This document shows, piece after piece, positions 13,201 to 28,200 of a stretch of DNA of 64,000 nt. Position 1 is the stretch's first letter. Each line of letters begins with the position of its first letter. Source of the DNA: Enoplosus armatus (lineage: Eukaryota > Chordata > Actinopteri > Centrarchiformes > Enoplosidae). The stretch is from positions 13,981,501 through 14,045,500 of the forward strand of contig NC_092191.1 of the NCBI RefSeq assembly GCF_043641665.1, in the 5' to 3' direction. Under the pieces are notes generated by a model. That model had not been told where the DNA came from. It did not search any database and saw nothing but the letters and a program-made list of their open reading frames with translations. The translations under genes were made by a program, and so were the position numbers.

Positions 13201-16200
13201 TCTCAACCCATTATCAAACATAATACGGATCATTACACTGCAGATAAAGGAGTGGACAAAGCAGTATTCATTATCTTGTCATTGCTGACAGATAAACAGG
13301 CTTATTTCTCAGAAACACATAAGCAAAGCCCACAAGATTTGGTACCCCAGGCAAAATGTTTTTGTGATGACGACAAAACGGAGGCAGCTGCCGATTTCTT
13401 TGGCTGTCATCGTTTTCGACAGCCACGTTTCACAACTTTGTTGTGTCTCTCTGACTGTATGACTGGGTAACACACACTGAAAGGAGAGCAAGACAGCCCC
13501 CCAAAAAACTTACATCAAAACATCACAACAGGTTTTTAAAATAAATAGATCAATACAGACAAAGTTCAAATTATTTCAACTTAGGGTTTTGAGTTTTCAT
13601 CAGAAGTTTCCAGAAATGTGAGACAGTATAAGAGTTGAAAATAATCTGCCCTGGTCTACATTAATCATTAGTCTTAAACCTTTTATAGTCTTTGACTGAA
13701 TGACATCTTTGTGTGAGCATTAACCCAACCAGTAAATTAACTCCACATTGATTCATGAGATATGATTCTGTCTAAAGTGCATTGATAAGGGAAGGACAGA
13801 ACATTAATGGGTGAGCAGGCTCTGTTAGATTACAGCTGACACAAACAGTAAAATCTAATACCCTGGAGAAGTAGTGTCACCTGTTCCTTTTTTTCTTTTC
13901 ATGCTACTCTGCGTATTCCCATTATGTTCTATCTATTCTAAGCCCACCCACACAACACTGAGTCATGAGGATAACACAGCATACAGAGTATTTTCCCACT
14001 TTGAGATTTGCATTGTTTTGACACTGATTGTAATCAGGTCTTCGACAAAAGATTTAGATATTAGATTTAAATAATTCTGTGTGAATGCCAAAAACTCATT
14101 TATTGCCTAAATGTGTGAAAAGTAAAAATTACTTCAGCTTTCTCAGACAAATCTGTAATCACACTCTTTGTGTAATAATTCATTAACATTTCTAGGACCT
14201 TCTTTTTCATCTCGATGATGTTGCTGGGTTTAAGACGTGTATATAAGAGTTTTGATTATGGTTTTGATATTGATTTCAAACTTTGAGAAAAGTCGGCTTT
14301 GCACATGTTTTATGAGGAAGGAAATGCACTCAATGTTTATTTGAACCTCAAGGATACACGAAATGTGTCTCGTGAGTAACACTGAATGTAAACAGAAACA
14401 GAGAAAACTCCACAAGGCACCTTTCAACTTTGCATACTCAAAGACGAAGGATTTCAATGAGGAGAAGGAGTAGATGTGCTTTTTTTCTCTCGAATATCTA
14501 ACTAGTTCAACGTTTTCGGAGAAAAAACTATATCAGACACAAATAATGTCAAGCAGATTCATTTCAAAGAATTTTCATATGTTTGGAGGGGATCTTTAAG
14601 ATCTTGACTCACATTTGAGGTCACATTTTTGGATCTTCAAGCATCCATTTAAAAACTTTTGTACATGTGTTTCAGCTCTTTGTGTTGCCTTATGACCACA
14701 GACAGCTTGATATTCTCCTACATGGAGCAGAGATCTGGTTCAATAATGCCAAATTATTCAGGTGCTGATGTAGCAAACCATCAAAAGCATCATCTCATAA
14801 AATCGCTGCATAAGCATTAACTATTTTGGATATTGAATGACGTATTTTTGTATTCATTTAGGAAATGATGGGAGAGAGATGGGAGATGACATTCAACAAA
14901 GGTTCCCAGCCAGAACTGAACCAGCGACACTGCGATCAGACGATGCTGTATACGCTACTACTCTGCTTTGAATTCTGTGTGAAAAAAGTGACAAAGGTAC
15001 AAGATCACATACAGAAGATGTTGCGTTGTCACTGTTATCTATTTACAGTAATAGGACTTGTCATATGGGGAACTTATGATGAACAGATTTTGACACCCAC
15101 ATGTCACAGAAGTCGTAAAAAAAAATCCTTGTGGTAGATTATTAAAACATTTGTCACACTGCATACATGTGCTTCTCTTGTTAATGAACTAATAAGGCCT
15201 ACAGCATTCTGTGGGTTTGAAGGTGACTGGCAGAGCTTTTAATTGGAAAGCTGGCATTTCATCCAAAGCACAACAAATCTGCCAGAGCTTGTAAAAGTTG
15301 ACTGTTGACAGAGGCGTCAACATGAGAACACAGAGATAAAGCGTCTCGGGTCAGACTGTTTGCTCACTGAGATTCATTCTAGCCATGCATGACCTTGTTC
15401 ACACAATGATGTCCTTCACAGAGCTAAAGTTAGACTTTAAGGGATCAGCACATGAAGCCTGGCGTTACTGATCACTCTGAATCCATACAATTGATATCAC
15501 TATAATGAGATTGCTAGTATCGCATATGAAGATGTCAGATGGATGGATGTCAGGAGATGCATTGGTTTCTTTGAAGGACAGAGCTAATAATTCAGTGGTA
15601 ATATGCAGTATATTCAGAGACTTATCAGATTTATGGCACATGGTGATGTGAATGAACTGATTTCTATCCAAGAGCTAACAAAGTGTGTGTTGAAATGTAT
15701 CTCGTGTGAGATCAGCTGACGCAAAAGGACTCATCCCATCCCCATCCATCTAGATGACCTCACAACCCTCTCAGATCTGGTGAACGGGGTGTTTTTAGAG
15801 GAAAAAGCTCTCGCTGTGTGTCATGTCCGCAGTGCTGGATGGGCAAAATTGAAGTGTGTGATACATCATGGTCCCTTACACAGCGGGCACACAGGTCAAC
15901 ATCGACATGCACTTTGCAGGGACATATGGTTTTACAAACAAGCAATCTCAGACAATGAGTTTGATTCAGTCCTTGAAAAATATTTCATGTGTGTCGATGT
16001 CCAACTCATATTGTTACAGGCTACAGTTTATTAAGACTTTTCAGTGATAAAGGAGGCCAGTGCATGGTGAGTGGATTGCTTTTGCAATAAGACCAATGAT
16101 ACAATCAGATTTTATTAATCAGTATTTTTTCAACTAAAGAAAAGGTCTGATAAGTCGTACATGCTGTCCTGCATAACAACCTACTGAAAGATGCTCTTAT

Positions 16201-19200
16201 CCTCCCAAAGCACAGCAGGCCAGTTGATCCAGAGGCACAGTAGCAACTACGCAGCTGTTAATCTGCATCTTCACATGACGCTTGAACTCAGTCGGGTGTA
16301 GATCTGGACTTTGATTCTGTATTTGGTTATACCAAAATTTTGCATTAATTAATCTTCATTATTTGGACTTCACTATATTGTGCTGCTTATATCTATATCT
16401 TATGCACTATTAGAGAACAAAATCTACTACTAATTCACAGTGAAAAATGTATTCTTTCACATGACGGGTTCTTTCAAGGCAACTCAGCATTAATTGCACT
16501 GCATTGTTCAGAACACCTACACAGTCTGGATCTTATCTGAAGATAATGAATAAGAATAATGCAGATGACTGTGCAGAAGTGATTGCCAGGTCACCAGGCC
16601 AGATTTTCATGTTGGTGCTCAAGCTCATTCTTTGGGATCTTGTGGATCTAATAGATTACATTTAAACACAAACAGGCATGAGTCCGTTTTTAATAGCACG
16701 TTCATGTTTGTTTGACTTCACATTTGACTTCATGCAAAAACAAATTACTACCACGTATCTTGTTCAAGCATCTGTGTCAATCTCTGTCTGCCAAAAGGCT
16801 CCCCATTGCAGTTTGGCTCGAGATGAAGGCCACAAGCTCATCCAGCTGAGAGCACGATCGCCTGTCCTTCTCCAGCGCTTCTCACCCTCAGCCTGTATGT
16901 ACAGTAGTCCACTGATTAGGTTCCTGTTTGCATTTTTTCTTTTCTAGGGTGTATGACTCTGAGCTGACAGCACAGACAGCTTTTCTGTAGTCAGATTTTG
17001 CTTCACGGCAGATCTGAGGGCTCCCTTTAAGACAAGCTTTCTCTTGTCGATCGCTTCGACGACTCATAGGCAGACAAGCTGCACTTGAGGCCTGTGTGTT
17101 CCTCTGTGTCTCTGCTCAGGTACAAATTAATAACACAACATTCACTGATTATGCATATGAACTTCTAATTTGAAATGGCCATACAACTTCTTCATGTGAT
17201 TGTGTTTTTTTAGTAATTGTGATTTATAACACAGAAATGTGTAAACAACACATCAGGAGGGTTTTTCATATCAGAAGAAGATAATGATATATACTTTTTT
17301 CCTGTTTTAGAGATGGGTCACATTAAAATGACTTTTTTTGAAGAAGATGGAGCACACTTCTTTTTGTTCAAAGATAGATGAGAGGAGAGAGGAGTACAAG
17401 CGAAGGGAAGAAATGATTGCTGCACAAGTCACTTGCCTCAGCCCACATGCTCTGGTACATGCCTAGATTTTCAGCTGCATCCAGCAGCGTAAGTCACTTA
17501 ACTACACATGTGGCATTGTGGGAGACAGCTGCACGTCTCTGTGATCCTGCCTGCTGCATCACTTTGAGTTTAGCTTCCTTTCTAAAGCATAATGTCCCAC
17601 CAACAGGGTAAGATTGGCTGCTGGAGCAGTGGGAGTTTTCCTGGTGGGCCGGCAGAGAAAAGCAATAGTGTTGCACACCAGCTGGCTCGATTCAAGCATG
17701 TTTGTAGGATCACAAATTCAGTCCACCTTTCCTCCTGGGCAGACATCTTCTACCTTTTGCACGCTGAGCTGACAACAAACTGATGTCTTGTACATTAAAA
17801 GAGTCTGTCAATTTAGAATTGCTCTCCTATAACATTATCAAACTCATGATGGACAGTTTAAAGCAAAAAGGATTAAACACATTCTTCCTGCTTGTCAAAC
17901 CTGTCGCCTACATTACCCACAATGCAACTCAACCACTGACAGTTTGTAAGTGGCTAAAGCCTTGAGCTGCTTGCTTCAAGCTGAGATGTGGGCTACGGAG
18001 GTCTGGTAAGCTCACTTCTTTCTAACTCCACACCCACCGATTTGTTTTCAAACTTACAGTCTTCAGCCCCAGCCGACGCTGACTCAAGTGACATCACTTG
18101 AGGCAATTTATCAGACCTCACACAGCTCCCTCTGGAGACACAAAAGGCTTTATACAACCTTTTTCAAATATGCAGTAGCTCTCCCCAAGACCTGTAAACA
18201 GACTTTGATGTCTAAAATCGGTGGAGTTCCAATCGAATAAGCAAATTTACATTATTCTCCCTGTTGGAAATATAAGAATTACAAGTTGAGTAAGAATTAA
18301 CAAGTAATATTATCAAGTCCATGCCCACTAGCACTTCACTCAAAGTCGCACTCTGGCAACACAGTAACCATCTTGCAGCAATAAAAAAAGGTAAACAGCA
18401 GGATGCACGAGCCACTCTCCACCAGAGGCAGAAAACATCTGCCACTATGGACACTGACAGATGCCCGTTGTGTTACATTATGAGCAGTTTATTTGCAAAT
18501 CCATAAGATCCCTGATGCATCGAGCACATGCTATAAAATTGATGTTATGGTCTTTACTTTTTATGTTTTTATTGACATGTGGATATAGTATAAGCTATCT
18601 CTAAGCTATCCCTAAAGAAGAATTTAGGGACAATGTGATGTTTTCCTCTTTTCTAACTTCACTAAACATTCTGGGGTTTTGTCCATAGTGACAAAAAGAC
18701 AATGTGAGGAAGGAAATATAAGGTTTGATTAAGCAGCAAGATACAACTTAAACTAATGTGCTGTTTGTTTCCTCTGCTGTCAGCATTTATAATAATATAT
18801 CAGCAATGAAGGGTTTTTATTGTCCAATTCCACCTGCCACTAACTGGTTTTGGATGTCCCCAAGTAGAGCAAACAGTGCGTTCTCATCCACAGTTTTCAG
18901 CCCTTTTGTCACTATGTCAAAGCTTACCGAATTGGTTCCTTCCCAGTAACCCTGCATCGTTAGTTCTACTGGCAGATTTTCACAAAACAATCAAACTGTT
19001 GTCTAGAATAAACTGTCTGTGCTCTATTTAAAAAGAAATGTATTACAGCCAGTCCTGTGTGTACACTAATTAGAAAACGTGGCTGCACTTTTACAAGAAT
19101 AATTTAGAATACACAATACCTCATCTTTTCTCAAGATACTGCACACACTGTGTGTGGAAGTAAAGCCTCATATTTACTGCAGTTATACAGTGAAACCCCT

Positions 19201-22200
19201 CTGCTGATGTCCAGACTTTTTCCTGAAAGCTAACAGTAGAAACAACAGGAACAGATTAATAACCCTGTATTTCTTTACTTGTTTTTTGGCAGACAGTGTT
19301 AAGTATTTGGAAGCATATGAGCTGCTTGGTGCAGATGTGGTATCATCATCCTCCTGGCCCAGTGAGCTGACATGCTTGTAAGAACATTGGCTTGTATAGG
19401 AAGAAGCACGAACTCCATAAAGTAGACTCATGCTGCACAACTCCTCTATTAGGCTTGTCACATTTGCAAAGCTTGATTAATATTTACAGCTTAGACTCAG
19501 CAAGGGTACACAACATGCACATTAATTATTGCTAAGTCTCCGGGCTACAAGTTGCTGGAGTCTTGCAAGTTGTTCCATACTGCACTTTAATTGCTGAATA
19601 CATTATTTTTCTTTTGTAAGTAAGGGAAATGTAGGGTAGTGGTTGTAATGCAGAGAAAACCTTCACACTTATACAGTATCTTACTCTTATGTAAACAAAC
19701 CCTGGAAACTCAGCAGAATACTGCATACTGTAAACTTAGAAAGTGTTTGCTTTGTGTTAATAAGCCTGGTAGAGAAATAATCAAGTCAGCAGTAAAGATG
19801 TTCCTATACGACACAGGAATAAAAATCAGGTGGAAACTAGATACCATCTTGTGATGGGATCACTCGATTTATGGGTTGGACCACACCCACATACTAACAT
19901 ACTGGGATACAGTGATCAGCAAACACAAATGTAGGCCAGTGGTGTAAAGTGGGGAGCAATGGCTCCTTCCCTTCTGGCACCGTTGCTTGGACCACAACCA
20001 TCCTCATCTTCATCTTCATTTTGCTCTCAATTACACACACAAACACAGACATATAAACACCACAAACAGACTCACAAGGAAAAACAATACTTCACCATAT
20101 AAACATAAGGTGAAAAATAAGGTGAAGTATCAAACTTACTGGAACTAGGAATTTTTTTATCTCCTCCAAGGCGTGACTCATGCGGGAATAGGCCTCTCCA
20201 GGGGGAGCAAAGACTTCAATTAAAACGTGAAGATCATTACTCAGATGGGCGTATTTGGCCTCCCCGCTTTTCCTTAATTCTTCTTCCTGTGGAAAAAAAA
20301 AATTCAAATGATTAGCATACATGTTGTTTAATAATAGTATAATTTTATGCTAATTGTAAAACATTACAAACTTGTTTGGATTAACATGCAGTAATTACAC
20401 TGTTACATAATGATCAACCAATAAGGTATTCATTTGAAGGTTTTCTTTACATTGTACATTGCAGGTTGACATTATAAAGCAGGTGAACTGTGCATATGTT
20501 GAATGAATATGACCTGTTGATTTTATCTTCAGTGTCTATATTACAAAAATTAAAAACATGATGGATGAAACATACTTCTGTATGAGCATTTGTGCGAACG
20601 TTTAATGTTTTATTAATGACTAGAGACAGCTTGGAATAATGTTTGTTGCTCTTCCTGCTGAAGGTTGCCAGAATTGAGAATGAGTTGAGAATGCTAGAGG
20701 CTCTGTGTGATTGTATTTAGGCACAGCAGTGGTTGGAGCTAGATTGCTAAAAAAAAAAATCAGCATGCTAACATGCTGATTTTAAGCAGGTATAATGTTT
20801 ACCATGTTTACAATTGTAGATTAGCATGTTAGGATGCTAACATCTACTAATTAGCAATAATTAGTACTGGACACATTTCAATTTTGACCTGACGATGGAG
20901 CTACATGAAAGTCAGGGTATCACCAAAGTCATGGATCATGAATGTCTGCACAAAATTTCATGGCAATCCATCCAATAGTTTTTTTTTTCAGTCTGGACCA
21001 AAGTGGTGGTCTGACTGACAAAAAGTCATGCTGCAAGCTAAAAATCTACATTAAGCTATTTGAAGTACTTCTGCTCTAAAAATCGTTTTGAGAAAGAAAA
21101 GTTTTTGATGGGACTGTGACACAAAACTCCACCTTTTTTCCTCCTTTCATCATAAGCATCTCGAGGACAGGCAGGCTACAACCTACAGTAACATTTCTGA
21201 TTTAGCTTCAAGACAAGGAGACACTTGAGCAATCACTACATTCATCGCCAGGAAGACGCTTGCACCACATACAAAAACATTTCTGAATGATATGTGGCCT
21301 TTCTCCCACTTGTGTAAGGAGTAACTTAACTTCTAGAGAATAATAGCTGCTCATCTGACAACTACAGCAAAAAAAGAAGAACAAGAGTAGCAGACCAGAT
21401 AGTAGAGCTCAGTCATAGATTCTGGCACCAGGGAGGCAGTTTAATGTTTTTCCGATAGAAATTGCATTTTGTGATTTGTTGTGAAGAATGCTCTGCAGGC
21501 TGAGCTCCAAAACAGCTCCAGGAAATGTTCAAATGGATAGACATCCTGTGACCCAGACATGGTATATAAGTCAAATCATCTTGATGGTCAGTAAATTATT
21601 TGGTGACCCTTCGAGAAGGCACATAAATCAGAAATTGACATAACATACAGATTGAGGAGAGGACAGGTATATTCAAAATAGCATTTATTTAGTGTTCAAA
21701 CAAGCAAACAGGAAGAGAAGTTGGCAGTCAAAAATGTCAAGGAAACACGGTGCAGCTGGGGCGACAGGTGACAGACAGGTGTGCCGGGAAGGACGACGCA
21801 CTGAGGACGCCTGGTGGACAGGTGAGGCATGACACATTTGATCAACAGTGAGGGAAATGATGCAGGTGTCACCATGACAGTGACAGTACGCAGGTGCAGT
21901 GTAATTTCTGTTTTTTACGTTAATTATGATATTGTTCTCTCTACATCCCAGGAACACAAGTGTTTAGAAAATGTTTGGCAAGGTTTCCAGATTCTCTTTA
22001 TCCAATTAGAAATCCCATAACTGTCACCTTAACTGGTGCTAAACAAGAGCATTCAGTTGTTCAAGCAGCATTCATTGATTTTTTTTTTGGCCACTTGGAG
22101 GCATAATCTGTGAACACTGACATACATTTATTATCACCTCATAAAGTTGACGTGATGAACTTGTTAGCAAACAGCTGCACACACTGCAGATATGGAGCAA

Positions 22201-25200
22201 CATTAGCATTTATTTGGAGTCATGTTTCTGTCCACCTGACAAATATTCAGCTCTGAGGGCTCCTGAGAGAAATATCTGTCTCTCTAGCTGCTAAATGCTC
22301 CACTATGTTCACCAGCTAGTTGCCAACTTTGTCCGCATCTTGGTGCTGATCAGGTAGCGTACAGAGGGTTGATGATGCGGTGATGCAGTGGGAATGAATA
22401 AAAACAGCAAAGTTGCACACCATTAAACCAAAACAGTGAGTTAAAAGCTAAAACGCTTCGAAGAGCTGATGGGGAACTGCAGAGTCCGACAATTATTCTC
22501 ATTACACATTGTCACTGACACATTGTTAATGCTACTCAGTGTGTGTTCAGCTCATCCTTACATTTCAGTGTGGTGCGCACTTCTGACCACACAACATCAT
22601 TTTTAGGATCGTTTTGAGATTAAAAATGACAAAAATTAAGATTTTGAATACGATATCCTTACAAATTACTTATGTATCAATTTGCTGAATTACACATTTT
22701 GTACAACACATTTTAAGAGCTACAAACTCAAGTGCTTTAACAATGAAATGAAAGCAAACATCAAGCTTATGAGTCCTTAAAGCTAGAGAGCTCCACGGGA
22801 TAAATGGTAAAAACACAGAGTAAAGAAATATGTATGTCAAGATGTGAATGTTCAGTTTAGACTGTCAATCCAAGATCTTAATGCAAACTGTTCTAAAGTC
22901 TGTTGACAAGAAAAGCCCAATCACCTTTTAGTCTTAACCTAGGCCCCGTGAGGCCCTGCCTGAGGATTCACACAGGCTTTAATGGCTTAAAAGATCTGTA
23001 ATATAGCTCGGGGCCGGTCCTAACTGTGTTTCAAAAGGAACCAGTTAAATCGTAAAATCAATTTGACACTGAACAAATGATCAGAAGTGTGGAGTGGAGA
23101 CGTTTTATACCTGATACAAATGCAGCTGCTGCATGCCGAACAATGTAGAGATGTTTCAGTCGTGCCAAAATAAACACGGTTAAGGAGTTTTTTTAACCTT
23201 TGTTCATTCATCCTGCGCTGCAACAGTTGGGCGGTGAGTGCTTTGCTCAAGGACACCTTGATGGTGGCTGTTAAGAGAAGTGAGAGAGTGTCGCTCATAT
23301 AGTTGCTCACCCAGCCAATCTGGGGATTCAAACTTTTGTCCTTGCATCACAGGGCCGTTCTCTACCCTCTGGGAGAAATCAGCTTTAATTAAAAATCACT
23401 CCTAAAAATCTCAGCAGGCTTCATATTCACTGTCAGAGAGCCCAGGTCATTATGAATCAGATCAAAACGTGCAAGTGGGCAGATGATCGTGTCTCTGAGC
23501 GGTTTCAATACTTTCTCACTGAAATGTTTTACAGCAGGAGAAGCACACACAGACATCAGTTACCATGACTGCAGTATGCCTGTGTGTTTAATCAATCGAA
23601 ATCAAAATGTATATGTTTGCTCTGCCCTAAACTTTAGAAAGTCAGAAATACAATTCTCTCTAACCTTGCAGTGTTTAGCTGGTGGTAAACAGTCTAGAGT
23701 CTGAGAGGTGAAATGAGGACTCTCTACTTTAGCTCTATGACTCAGCACCTTGCTAACGAGGCTAATATCTGTGCACCAGGTGTAATATTGACCATATGGT
23801 CTAATATGTGTGGGTGGGCTGCCCCGATGCTAAATTTCCAAACCAGAGATATTACCCTGCTGCTGGTCTGATGGCCCCACACTGAGGAACTGGATGAGAC
23901 GGCAGAAATGTGTGATGACAATGTGCTTTTGCCTGTGATGGGACTTTGGATGTGTCTGTACCACACTGCCTTGTGAGCAGCTGCCTTGCATGGCAGTCAG
24001 CCCTTTCAGTCACGACCTTTAGGTGTCAGTCTCATCACAGAGCCCTTCAGACTTGCTCAGACTGTACACAAAATCAATATCGCACACAGAAAACACCAAA
24101 CACTAAATCTGATTGTTACATAGCCGGCCTTTGGTAAGAGACAACCGTAAGGGGTCTATTATTATCCTTTGTGCTGCTCACAGCACCATGTATCTCCCTC
24201 AGACTGAAACTCTATGTCACAGTGTTAGTAATACTGGCTCTTAGTAGTTGATTTATTAAATAATAAAAAGTAATATCGCATGCTATACTGTACAGTGCTG
24301 TATCATAACCTAAGCACTGCATGCAGGTAAACAAAAGCCTCATTTTACATACAGTTGTTGTTCTTCACATTTTAGCACTTCTTTAATTAATTTTACACAC
24401 TGAAGACAAATTAATGTGGCATGAGTAAACTGAATGGACTTAATGGCAGGAAGCCAAAGTTTTAAATGAACTCTTGCACCGGCCAAGACACATTCAAAAA
24501 TATAATGGTAAAGAAACTTCTCAGTGCCTTTAGTCTTTAGTCAGAGTAAAGACGTTCAGCCTCACACTTAGGCCTGACTGGAAATCCATGTGAAATGTAT
24601 TATTTTCTAATTATAAAGTCATACAGTTATTAAAAACATTTTAAGTTGTCTCATCCAAAAGATTTGTCATCCAGATGACTTGGTTACAAACATAAACAGT
24701 AAATCTACAATTGGATTCTGGAAAAGATGTATACATATATAAACATATATACTGCAGCAACAGAGCCAAATTATAAAAATTGTCCAACTCTAAAAAAACC
24801 CATTTCTATCTTGAGTGGACCTTGAAAAGACCATGTTTTTATTTCATCACGCCTAGATTATTGCAATGCCCTTTACTCTTGTTTTAGTCAGAAAGCCATC
24901 TCTCGCCTCCTTGTTGAACTTGCTAGGCTTTTAATCAACTCCAAAAGACGAGACCACGTTACTCCCATCCTTGTCTCTCTCCACTGGTTGCCTGTAGGTT
25001 TTCGAAGCTCTGCAGGGTTTGGGCCCAGACAATATTTCTAACTTACCTGTCGCCTTTGAGCCTGTATGTGACCTGAGATCCTCAGTTTGGACACTCCTGT
25101 CGGTTCCTAAGTCCCACCTCTTGTCTCAAGACCTATTTTTATGTAAAAGCCTTCTTATAGTGAACATTTTATTTTATCTTACTGTGCTATTTCTATTCCA

Positions 25201-28200
25201 CTAATTTTTGCTTTTACCAGTTCTTTATTCTCTTATTGCTATATAAATGCACTGTATAACTCTGCTTTCTTTTACTGTTTGAACCGTATCCCCTGTTTGT
25301 AAAGCATGTCATAACTCTGCTTTGAAAGGTAGTATATAAATAAAGTGAAATTGCTGTTACCAAGGTCAAGAATGAATTTCCAATCATTCAGTATCACTAT
25401 TAGACTGTGAGAGTGACTCAAAAGCGTAAAGTTGTGGGCCAGACAGCTACACAAGAGCTGAAACTTACTATAAAGCTTGGAGCTGCAGATTCAGGTGACA
25501 ATTCTCTGAATCTCCTTTCACTTGTCACATTGTTTTCACATTGTAGTTTGATACATTTTTATTATAAAAATATCGATTATAGCTGCTTTAAAGTAGTTGT
25601 AACAGCCTCTGCATCATTTTACCCTCAACATGTTCTTGATGTATTGAAATGCAGCTCCAGTTTCACTAATGAGGTGGTAACACTGCGAGTCTTTTGTCAT
25701 GTCTAGATGTCTGAATCGGAGGCTACAGTAATAATAGCGATGTAACTGTATAGCAGCACACTGAGACCTGTTACGAGCGTGAATACCAGATCCAGCAGGC
25801 TGTCTGTGTACACGCTTGGATAAGTTTGGCTCCGGGGGACTACTAAGTCAGCAGGATAAATGACTTTGGCAAAGAGATTCATTACTTTGCATTCATAATT
25901 GACTATTACAGAATATGCTATTAAACAACACACAGGAAAAACATTCCCATTTTCTCCTACATATGTTTGTCAACTGAGCGCTATTAATTCTACTCTGGGT
26001 GTTATTCATCTCAGTTACAGCTCAGATGCTGCTGGTTAGAATATTCTTCTGTGCTTTCAAGTGCTTTGTTTCATTTCTGTAAATGTTTTCATTTGATCGA
26101 TATCTTGGGGCAGCCAAACAACTGTATTTCAACACAAATCAGTATCTTTCTTACCTTGCCTTTATCCCTCATGGACCCTTTGCCGAGGATGGACATCTTC
26201 ACTCCCGTTTCCTCTTGTAATCGTTTCATGGAATTTCCCCGTGGTCCCAGCAGCTTCCCAACAAAATTGAACTGTGACACAGGAGGGGAAAAAAGCAATC
26301 AGACACCTTATCAAAGTCTTCAACTGTAAGAAGAGGACAAATAATGTAAAAAGCTGATTTCTATATGTACAAATGTTTCAGCAGTCTCTCTCTTTATGTG
26401 TTGCATGTAAAAGGAATTTGATCCATTTGGAGAAAAGGTTAACCATAAAAGTGTTTGCAGGCCATTAGTCATCTATTATCAATATAATCTCACATTCCAG
26501 TCACCATTCATCATATGAGAAAAAGCTGTAATGTAGCCTGTAATAAATCAATATAATTGTGCTCTGTATGTAGCACATTAAAGGTGAATGGGACTCTCAT
26601 CTGTGGTCCAGCCAAACGTATGCATCCATCTATTTGCTTGAACTGTGCCCTCTCTAGTCATGTATATTATTGGCGTTTAGGGTCATCCATGTCATGCCGA
26701 GAAAAAGAAAAAAGAAATGGGCTCAAACCAATAACGTTCCTGAGACTGTTCCAGAGGTCAGTGCTGAGATAAAGTCAGAAATAATGAGTTTCTTCCCAGT
26801 GGGAAATTAAGTAATACTATCCAGATGACAAACTATCAGATTCAAGCCTCAGGGCCTGACTATCATTTCCCTCTCGCTGTGCACCAGCTAGTGTTCATAT
26901 TGAGGAAAGTAGCTCTGGGTTGTTGCAGGCGCAACACTGCTGAGATTAGTGGTGATTAATCCGAGAGGTGAAACTCATAACACAACTGTAGTCAAATGGG
27001 TCGTTTCTGAGGAAAATATGAGTAGAAGATTGGTTAGAAAATGAGAAAAAGAGACTTAATCTTTTACTCTTTGGAACAAACCCATAAAGGCTACTTATAC
27101 TATCCCACATGCTACTTTTATAATTGTAATAAATGGTTCGACCTTCAAATGTTTGCTGTTGGCTGAGATGATAAGAGACCACCTCCAGAGCTGAACAGGT
27201 GGTCAGCCGCCCACCACAACACACTCTGGCCAACCCTAAAATGACATTAACCTTTTCACAATGCAGCCTCTCCCACTGTGGATGAGCGGCTAATAACTTC
27301 ACTGCCAGCTGTGTGGCTGCTGCAACTCAACTCCGACAACTGCACACTCAGCTTATTTCATGAACATCATTAACATCATGAGTGCACGCTACATCGCAGG
27401 TTAGGGAGGCGCCAGGGGACGCAGAGATGAAGCCATCTTTAAAAAAATACAATGTAAAAAGCATCCCTACTGTCCTTGCCTGTCCTCTGATCTGAATGAG
27501 TAAGGCACCTTTGTGGATGCCTTTCTTCACAGGGGTTGCTTTGACAGGACTATCCTATAGCTGGCAGGGAGCTAGAGAGCAGATGGTCGTTGTGGCTACG
27601 TCAAGAACGCGCTCTCTGGGTGGTAGAAGAAGAGTGGCCTGTTTTCATTAAGCTAATGAATGTCTGGAGTCACTCTGCTGCTCCATGGCGAGCAATTTGG
27701 GCTTTAGAAAGGGGCACGGTTCGGTGTTAAATGAGGTTTGAAATGATGCAATGTACTCCCTGCGGTCTCAACACTGACAACTATGCAGATATTAGGCGAA
27801 AGGGTGTAGTGAATAGAACAGTTACGCAGACATTGTAGACATTGAACAAACATTCAGTGATAAAATAGGTGTGCTGATCTACAAAACGTGTAACTTCTAC
27901 ATGAAGGACAAACATTTAACTGAGAGCTTTTGTTCAGGATAAATTCTAATGAATTATTCTCTAAATTAATTCTGAAAAGTAATTTTTATTAAATTCTGTG
28001 TTGTGTGTGTACCCCACAAGTCTACAGGGCTTAAAGCAGGAGATGAAGATTGAGTCGCGTCACACTAATGTGAATCTGCAAACCTGCTAATGCTGCTGAG
28101 CAAAGCACTTCTAACAACAACCGCAGAGACTGAGGCCTGTTCCTTAGTTGTACCTTTGAACAAGATTACGAGGATTTTTTAAAACAAAAAGGTCCGGTAT

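Larger units (their letters stand above)
12615..20139 (-). other. khdrbs2 intron 4
   Basis: A 7.5-kb intron. Recognisable items are a tRNA-SINE fragment at 14865-14965 and one copy of a two-copy dispersed repeat at 17908-18240. The remaining open frames show no domain or codon pattern that would support an exon. Confidence 0.75.
20287..26154 (-). other. khdrbs2 intron 3
   Basis: A 5.9-kb intron unusually rich in repeats: a TTAGCATGCTAA-type element at 20750-21045, a 'GGAGTCATGTTTCTGTCCA' element at 22079-22540, a short repeat fragment at 23215-23375 and an L2 3' fragment at 24833-25350. No additional exon was recognised. Confidence 0.75.

Noticed and set aside
23315..23335. tRNA box-B-like GGGGATTCAAAC
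   Set aside because: It is inside a dispersed repeat fragment; no cloverleaf or A box could be built around it.
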